A stretch of 64,000 nucleotides of DNA from Scleromatobacter sp038243995 (GTDB lineage: Bacteria; Pseudomonadota; Gammaproteobacteria; Burkholderiales; Burkholderiaceae_C), in NCBI GenBank assembly GCA_038243995.1, contig JBBRTV010000016.1:75896-139895 (forward strand), read 5' to 3'. The stretch's first letter is position 1. Every line of letters begins with the position of its first letter. This document shows positions 57,772 to 64,000 of this stretch, in pieces. The notes under the pieces were generated by a model. The model was not told the origin of the DNA. It made no database searches and saw nothing but the letters and a program-made list of their open reading frames with translations. A program made the position numbers and the translations under genes.

Positions 57772-59193
57772 TCAGCTCATCGCATTGTCGCCAAGGATCC
57801 CGTGAAGATCCATGCGCGCCGCGGCGATCGCATCGCGCAGGGCCACGCTGCCGGCCAGGTCGCCCCACAGCGAGGCGTCGGCGACGAAGACCGCCAGCGG
57901 ATCGGGCGCGTCGCACATCGCATGCGCACGCTCGGGCACCATGGCCTGGTCCTGGTACTTGAACGGCAGGCGCCCCTGGTGCCAGCGCCGCAGGAACGCG
58001 AGGAACAACGCGGGCAGGCGCGCCACCGAGGCGATGCTCTCGCCGCGCGACAGCCGCTCGCGGATGGTCGGCGCAATGAAGCCGGGGATCTTCGCGAAGC
58101 CGTCGGCGGCCACGCGCTGGTTCGTATCGGCGATCGCGTCGTTGCGGAAGCGGTCGAGCACGACATCGCGATAGGTCGCGAGGTCGACCGGGCTTTCATG
58201 GCCCGGCTGGGTGAGGCACGGGATCACGTCGTCGGTGACGTAGTCGTGCGCGATACCGCGGATCGCGGGATCGTGCGTACCATCGTGGATGAAGGTCAGG
58301 CCGCGCAACGTGCCGGCCCAGGCGATCGCACTATGGCTGGCGTTGAGGATGCGGATCTTCGCCTCCTCGTAGGGCTGGACGTCGTTCGTCATCTCGACGC
58401 CGACCTTCTCCCAGTCCGGCCGGCCGTTGGCGAAGCGCTCCTCGATCACCCACTGGATGAACGCCTCGGCCATCAGCGGCGCCTCGTCGTTCCAGCCGGA
58501 CTCCCGCGACACGCGGGCCTTCATCTCGTCCGACGGGCGCGGCGTGATGCGGTCGACCATCGCGTTCGGACAGGTCGTGTTCGCCTCCATCCAGCTCAGC
58601 AGGCCCTCGTCGCCCGTCGCCTGGATGTAGGCCCGCAGGTTGGTGCGGAAGTGATCGCCGTTATGGCGCAGGTTGTCGCAGTTCATCAGCGTGAGCGCAC
58701 CGGCGTGCGCGGCGCGGCGCGCGCGCAGGATCGCGGCGACTGCGCCGTAGATCGTCTGCATCGTCGCGCCGGCCAGGTCGCTCTTGACCTCCGGGTGCGC
58801 GAGATCGAGGTGGCCCTCGTGGTCGAGCGCGTAGCCGGCCTCGGTGACGGTGAACGAGACGATGCGCGTGAGCGGGTCGGCGCCGAGCGCCAGCACGCGC
58901 GCCAGCGTCGGTTCGAACGGAATGACTTCGCCGATCGACGTGATCTTCTCGAGCACGCGTTCGCCGCCGGGCGCCACCGTCTCCAGCGTGTAGGCCCCGC
59001 CTTGCTTGCGCAGCGCGGCGATCGTGTCGGCCATGTCGGGGCGCAGGTTGGCCCCCGCGCATTGCCAGCGCAGGTCACCCTGCTGCATCAGGCGATGCAT
59101 GTAGACGGCCTGGTGGGCGCGATGGAACGAGCCCAGGCCCAGGTGCAGGAGGCGCAGGCGCTCGGCCGGGAGGGGCGGCGTGGTGGTGGACAT
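57772..59193 (-). CDS. Polyol dehydrogenase, D-arabinitol 4-dehydrogenase (DalD) type
   Basis: 473 residues, long-chain mannitol dehydrogenase family. Key stretches: LHLGLGSFHRAHQAVYMHRL (nucleotide end), NTTCPNAMVDRITPRPSDEM, and the catalytic Lys region YEEAKIRILNASHSAIAWAG. It matches my recall of DalD from Klebsiella and Ralstonia more closely than MtlK-type mannitol dehydrogenases, and DalD plus xylulokinase make a full route from D-arabinitol to xylulose 5-phosphate. Mannitol or sorbitol activity remains possible. ATG 59193 is used, as the TTG 59220 has no ribosome site. Confidence 0.85.
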   Translation of the reverse strand: MSTTTPPLPAERLRLLHLGLGSFHRAHQAVYMHRLMQQGDLRWQCAGANLRPDMADTIAALRKQGGAYTLETVAPGGERVLEKITSIGEVIPFEPTLARVLALGADPLTRIVSFTVTEAGYALDHEGHLDLAHPEVKSDLAGATMQTIYGAVAAILRARRAAHAGALTLMNCDNLRHNGDHFRTNLRAYIQATGDEGLLSWMEANTTCPNAMVDRITPRPSDEMKARVSRESGWNDEAPLMAEAFIQWVIEERFANGRPDWEKVGVEMTNDVQPYEEAKIRILNASHSAIAWAGTLRGLTFIHDGTHDPAIRGIAHDYVTDDVIPCLTQPGHESPVDLATYRDVVLDRFRNDAIADTNQRVAADGFAKIPGFIAPTIRERLSRGESIASVARLPALFLAFLRRWHQGRLPFKYQDQAMVPERAHAMCDAPDPLAVFVADASLWGDLAGSVALRDAIAAARMDLHGILGDNAMS

Positions 59194-59216
59194 CGGGCGG
59201 GAACTCGGGGTTGGAT

Positions 59217-60245
<1,029 letters not shown>

Positions 60246-60256
60246 GTCATGTCTCC

Positions 60257-61093
60257 TTACTTCACGGCGCCGAAGGTCAAGCCTTGCACCAACTGCTTCT
60301 GGCTGAACCAGCCGAAGACCACGATCGGGGCGATGGCGAGCACGGACGCGGCCGACAGCTTCGACCAGAACAGGCCTTCGGGACTCGAATATGAAGCGAT
60401 CAGCGCGGCCAGCGTGCCGGCGTTCGCGGCGGTGAGGTTGAGCGACCAGAAGGCCTCGTTCCATGCCAGCACGAGGCACAGCAGGCCGGTCGACGCGATC
60501 CCGCCCATCGCCAGCGGCAGCACCACATGGCGGAACTCCGACGCGAGCGTCGCGCCGTCCATGCGCGCGGCCTCCAGGATGTCCGGCGGGATGTCCTTGA
60601 AGTGCGAATAGAGCATCCACACCATCAGCGGCAGGTTGCTGAGCATGAAGACGACCACCAGCGCGAAGCGCGTGTCGAGCAGGTGCGCGCTCTGGCACAG
60701 CACGTAGACCGGCACCAGAGCGCCGACGGCCGGCATCATCTTGGTCGACAGCATCCACATCAGGATGGCCTTGGTGCGGCGCGTCGGGAAGAACGCCATC
60801 GAGTACGCCGCCGGCGCCGCGATCAGCAGGCCGACCAGCGTCGAGACCACGCTCGTGATGAGCGAATTCTCGGCATAGAGCAGGTAGTCGCTGCGTTCCT
60901 GCACGTGGGTGTAGTTCTCGAGCGTCGGCGTGAAGATCCACAGCGACGGCACCGCGATCGCCTGCAGTTCCGTCTTGAACGACGTCAGGAGCATGAACAG
61001 GATCGGGAAGAACAGCAGCAGCGCGACGAACCACGCGGCCAGCGAGCGGAGGGTGAGCGCGACTTTGACGCCCGTGGGGGTTGTGAAGTCCAT
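60257..61093 (-). CDS. CUT1 ABC transporter permease, MalG-type (polyol)
   Basis: 278 residues with six membrane segments. The EAA loop EAARMDGATLASEFRHVVLPLA couples to the ATPase; the C-terminal FSQKQLVQGLTFGAVK is typical of MtlG/SmoG/MalG proteins. 4 bp after the other permease gene. Confidence 0.93.
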   Translation of the reverse strand: MDFTTPTGVKVALTLRSLAAWFVALLLFFPILFMLLTSFKTELQAIAVPSLWIFTPTLENYTHVQERSDYLLYAENSLITSVVSTLVGLLIAAPAAYSMAFFPTRRTKAILMWMLSTKMMPAVGALVPVYVLCQSAHLLDTRFALVVVFMLSNLPLMVWMLYSHFKDIPPDILEAARMDGATLASEFRHVVLPLAMGGIASTGLLCLVLAWNEAFWSLNLTAANAGTLAALIASYSSPEGLFWSKLSAASVLAIAPIVVFGWFSQKQLVQGLTFGAVK

Positions 61094-61097
61094 GCGT

Positions 61098-61955
61098 TCA
61101 CCTGTCCATGTTCTTGCCGACGAGGCGGATGAGGAATGCCGCGGCGATGTTCGCCAGCAGCACCGCGAACAGCGCGCCGGCCGAAGCCACGCCGACGTCG
61201 AAGCCGAGCAGGGCCTGCTTGAAGATCAGGTAGGCGATGTTGGTGCTGGCGTCGCCGGGACCGCCGGCGGTCGTCGTCGAGATCTCGGCGAAGACGCTGA
61301 GCAGGAAGATCATCTCGATCATCACGACGACGGCGATGGAGCGCGCCAGGTGCGGCAGCACCAGGAAGCGGAACTGCTGCAACCACGTCGCGCCGTCCAT
61401 GCGCGCGGCCTCGAGCTGCTCGCGGCTCATGCTCTGCAGCGACGTGATGAAGATGAGGATGGCGAACGGCAGCCACTGCCAGGCGACCATGATGATCACC
61501 GACAGCAAGGGCCAGTCGCTGAGCCAGTCGACCGGCGTCGCGCCCACCGCGCGCCAAAGCTGCGAGAGGACGCCGTAGATCGGATTCATCATCATGTGCT
61601 TCCAGAGAAGCGCATTGACGGTGGGCATCACGAAGAAGGGCGAGATCAACAGGACGCGGACGATGCCCTGGCCAGGGAACGGCTCGTTGACCAGCAGCGC
61701 GATGAAGATGCCCAGCACCACGGTGATCGCGATCACGCTGCCCAGCAGTAGCAGCGTGTTGACGATCGCCGTGCCGAACGACGGGTCGGTGACGAAGTAC
61801 CGGAAGTTCTCGAGACCGACGAACTCCTTGTCGCCCGGTTGCATCAGGTTGTAGTGGATGACCGAGAAGTACAGGGTCATCGCCAGCGGCACGATCATCC
61901 ACAGGAAGAGCGAACCGACGGCCGGCGCGAGCAGCACCCGGGGCAGCGATCTCAT
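61098..61955 (-). CDS. CUT1 ABC transporter permease, MalF-type (polyol)
   Basis: 285 residues with six membrane segments. EAA loop QLEAARMDGATWLQQFRFLVLPHL; other MtlF/SmoF-like stretches are NTLLLLGSVIAITVVLGIFIALLVN and FFVMPTVNALLWKHMMMNP. Follows the binding-protein gene by 93 bp. Confidence 0.93.
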   Translation of the reverse strand: MRSLPRVLLAPAVGSLFLWMIVPLAMTLYFSVIHYNLMQPGDKEFVGLENFRYFVTDPSFGTAIVNTLLLLGSVIAITVVLGIFIALLVNEPFPGQGIVRVLLISPFFVMPTVNALLWKHMMMNPIYGVLSQLWRAVGATPVDWLSDWPLLSVIIMVAWQWLPFAILIFITSLQSMSREQLEAARMDGATWLQQFRFLVLPHLARSIAVVVMIEMIFLLSVFAEISTTTAGGPGDASTNIAYLIFKQALLGFDVGVASAGALFAVLLANIAAAFLIRLVGKNMDR

Positions 61956-62048
61956 GGCGGTCTTTCTGACTTGCCGGCAGCAGCAGCGTCGGCGGCAGCG
62001 GGGGACGCGACCCTGCGGCTCAGCCGAGCCGCGAGGCCGCGTGGACGA

Positions 62049-63371
62049 TCACTTGTAGTAGCCGGCCTTGCGCATCTCGCGATCGGCGGCCGTCTGCGAG
62101 GCCTTCAACGCCGCATCGACCGTTTCCTTGCCCGCGAGCGCCGCGCTCATCTGCTGGCCGACCGTCACGCCGATCGACTGGAACTCCGGAATCGTCGCGA
62201 ACTGCACGCCGGTGTACGGGCTCTTGGGCAGCGTGCTGTCGAGCGGGTTCGCACTGTCGATGGCCTTCGCCTCGGCCGTCGCGAACTTCGCCGCCGCCAG
62301 GAAGTCGGTGTTGGCGTACGTCGACTTGCGCGTACCCGTGGGCACGTGCGCCCAGCCCTCCTCCTTGGCAACGAGCGCGATGTAGCTCTTGGAAGTCGCC
62401 CAGTTGACGAACTTCTGGGCCGCGACGCTGTTCTTGGAAGTCGACGGAATCGCCAGCGCCCACGCCCACAGCCAGTTCGCGCCCTTCGCCGTCACCTGGG
62501 ACGGCGCCTGCGCGAATGCCACCTTGTCGGCGACCTTGCTCTGCTTCGGATCGGTGATGAAAGACGCCGCGATCGTCGCGTCGACCCACATGCCGCACTT
62601 GCCTTCGTTGTACAACGCGAGGATCTCGTTGAAGCTGTTGGCCGACGATCCGGGCGGGCCGTACTTCTTCAGCAGGTCGACGTAGAACGTCACCGCGTCG
62701 TGCCACGGCTTGCTTTCAAGCTGCGGCTTCCAGGACATGTCGAACCACTGGCCGCCGAAGGCGTTGACCATGGTCGTCAGGAACGCCATGTTGTCGCCCC
62801 AGCCCGGCTTGCCGCGCAGGCAGATGCCGTAGACCCCGTGCGCCGGATCGTTCATCTTGGCGGCCGCGTCGCGCACCTGGTCCCAGGTCGGGCGCTCGGC
62901 GAACGTGACGCCGGCCTTCTGAGCCAGGTCGCTGCGATACATCAGCATCGAGCTTTCGCCGTAGAACGGCGCTGCGTACAGCTTGCCGCCGGACGACAGG
63001 CCGTTGCGCATCGCCGGCAACAGGTCGTCGACGTCATAGGTGGCGTCGGGCTTGATCTCCTGCAGCCAGCCCTTCTTGCCCCAGATCGGCGTCTCGAGCA
63101 TGCCGATGGTCATCACGTCGAACTGGCCGCCCTGCGTCGCGATGTCGGTCGTCGCGCGCTGGCGCAACACCCCCTCCTCGAGCGTCACCCACTTCACGTG
63201 GATGTCGGGGTTCGCCTGTTCGAAGAACTTGGTGAGCTTCTGCATCTCGATCATGTGACCGTTGTTGACGGTCGCGACGACGAGGTCGGTGGCGTTGGCC
63301 GCGAAGCTGGCGGTCAGGCCGAGAGACACGGCCAGGGACAGACCCAGGGCCGGAAGAGTGTTGCGCGTCAT
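62049..63371 (-). CDS. CUT1 ABC transporter substrate-binding protein (polyol, SmoE/MtlE-like)
   Basis: 440 residues with a Sec signal (LPALGLSLAVSLGLTASFAANA). Mature fold typical of family 1 sugar-binding proteins: MIEMQKLTKFFEQANPDIHVKWVTLEEGVLRQR and GGQFDVMTIGMLETPIWGKKGWL. First gene of the polyol transport operon. ATG 63371 has GGAGA 3 nt upstream. Confidence 0.93.
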   Translation of the reverse strand: MTRNTLPALGLSLAVSLGLTASFAANATDLVVATVNNGHMIEMQKLTKFFEQANPDIHVKWVTLEEGVLRQRATTDIATQGGQFDVMTIGMLETPIWGKKGWLQEIKPDATYDVDDLLPAMRNGLSSGGKLYAAPFYGESSMLMYRSDLAQKAGVTFAERPTWDQVRDAAAKMNDPAHGVYGICLRGKPGWGDNMAFLTTMVNAFGGQWFDMSWKPQLESKPWHDAVTFYVDLLKKYGPPGSSANSFNEILALYNEGKCGMWVDATIAASFITDPKQSKVADKVAFAQAPSQVTAKGANWLWAWALAIPSTSKNSVAAQKFVNWATSKSYIALVAKEEGWAHVPTGTRKSTYANTDFLAAAKFATAEAKAIDSANPLDSTLPKSPYTGVQFATIPEFQSIGVTVGQQMSAALAGKETVDAALKASQTAADREMRKAGYYK

Positions 63372-63787
63372 AGGTCTCCAATATTTTCGTGAGGGCGCCG
63401 TCGACTGCGGCACAGCGCCAGTGTCTGCAATCCGGCAAGGCGCGCGTGGTACTTGCTCTGCGAATGCCGATACTTTCTTGCTCGGAACTTTGAGGGTTTT
63501 CCAGGACACCCCGCGCGAACACCCGGGATGCTGCAGTGCAGCGTCGAGACAGATCGGCAACAAAGTATCGAAGCCAACAGGGTCTCCTGAATGGATCCGC
63601 GGGCGCCTGCCCGGGAAAACCCCGGCGGCCGGGCGCAATTGCGTATCGGAATCCCGCAGTCGAGTAGCAGTCGCGCACGGCCGCAGTTCCTACGCTGGGG
63701 GACCGCGCGCCGCGCTCGCAAGAGGCTTGCGTCGCGCGGGTTGCCGCCCACTGACTTCGGTCCATGAAAACTATCCAGGAGACATCG
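63372..63787. promoter_or_regulatory. Divergent control region between polyol operon and porin gene
   Basis: 416 bp without a gene. CGATACTTT (63468-63476) and its exact reverse complement AAAGTATCG (63562-63570) are separated by 85 bp, and a second ACTTT word lies at 63487. These could be half-sites for the AraC regulator acting by looping on both promoters. No clear -10/-35 pair could be chosen by eye. Confidence 0.4.
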
Positions 63788-64000
63788 ATGAATTCACCGA
63801 CACCGTATCGGATCGCAACTCTCGCCGCGGCCTGCGCCGCGCTGTTGACCGGCACCGCCGCCCACGCGGTCGACTGGAGCGGCTACATGCGCGGCGGCCC
63901 CGCCGCCACCACCGTGTCCGGCGAATCGCGCCAGTGCTACGGCCTGGCCGGCCCCGGCCTCAAGTACCGCCTCGGCAACGAGTGCGACTTCTACGGCGAA
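63788..64000 (+). CDS. LamB/maltoporin-family outer-membrane porin, 3' end outside window
   Basis: 71 residues seen. Signal peptide (RIATLAAACAALLTGTAAHA), then VDWSGYMRGGPAATTVSGESRQCYGLAGPGLKYRLGNECDFYGE, the first strands of a LamB porin (HGYxRSG...GAxxKYRLGNECE.YxE). It would let the polyol or an oligosaccharide cross the outer membrane. ATG 63788 has AGGAG 6 nt upstream. Divergent from the polyol transporter. Confidence 0.88.
   Translation, partial: MNSPTPYRIATLAAACAALLTGTAAHAVDWSGYMRGGPAATTVSGESRQCYGLAGPGLKYRLGNECDFYGE

Overview
The window is high-GC chromosomal DNA, apart from a short AT-rich patch near 52.9-55.2 kb. It fits a betaproteobacterium of the order Burkholderiales. Grounds for this are the block nrdB-nrdA-ampD-pilR-pilS-(cytochrome c assembly)-ffh, a histone-H1-like Ala/Lys/Pro repeat protein, elongator tRNA-Met beside ftsY, class Ia ribonucleotide reductase, a QseE/QseG/QseF-type system beside opgGH, and a hairpin-forming intergenic repeat placed at gene ends. 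The genus cannot be named from sequence reading alone.

Layout. 0-18 kb is mostly core: end of a DUF3426 membrane protein, a PfkB sugar/nucleoside kinase, a DUF167 protein, the H1-like protein, nrdB and nrdA (nrdA with a readable promoter flanked by two NrdR boxes), ampD, PilR/PilS, a PP0621-type small protein, a cytochrome c assembly protein, ffh, an exported peroxiredoxin, an HPF/RaiA-like protein, ftsY and tRNA-Met. Next to the tRNA (18.0-18.8 kb) is a gene graveyard: an integrase N-terminus, a transposase-like tail and a fragment of a CusA/CzcA efflux pump.

18.9-25 kb is a sensory block: a CheB-CheR-PAS fusion, a small PAS protein, a methyl-accepting protein with almost no periplasmic domain, and an orphan branched-chain-amino-acid-type binding protein. 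25-35.3 kb is a malonate island: a GntR/FCD regulator divergent from a TRAP transporter (dctPQM) that runs straight into mdcACDEGBH, with overlapping genes. 35.3-36.3 kb holds an internally deleted IS5-type element with perfect 19-bp ends and a broken ParE-type toxin gene.

36.3-43.5 kb carries a BktB-like thiolase, modE-modA-modB-modC with a likely ModE operator, a PanE-like reductase and a CaiB-type CoA-transferase. 43.6-50.8 kb carries a QseE/QseG/QseF-like two-component system followed by opgG-opgH. The opgG upstream region has a near-consensus sigma-54 promoter and two TGTC-N10-GACR sites of the kind bound by QseF/GlrR, so the adjacent regulator probably drives periplasmic glucan synthesis. 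miaB follows.

52.9-55.2 kb is an AT-rich insertion with a two-gene ABC-ATPase plus TOPRIM-like DUF4276 module, a candidate anti-phage system. 55.2-64 kb is a polyol operon: CUT1 ABC transporter, D-arabinitol/mannitol-type dehydrogenase, AraC regulator and xylulokinase, with a LamB-type porin starting divergently at the right edge. Together these would import a polyol such as D-arabinitol and convert it through D-xylulose to xylulose 5-phosphate.
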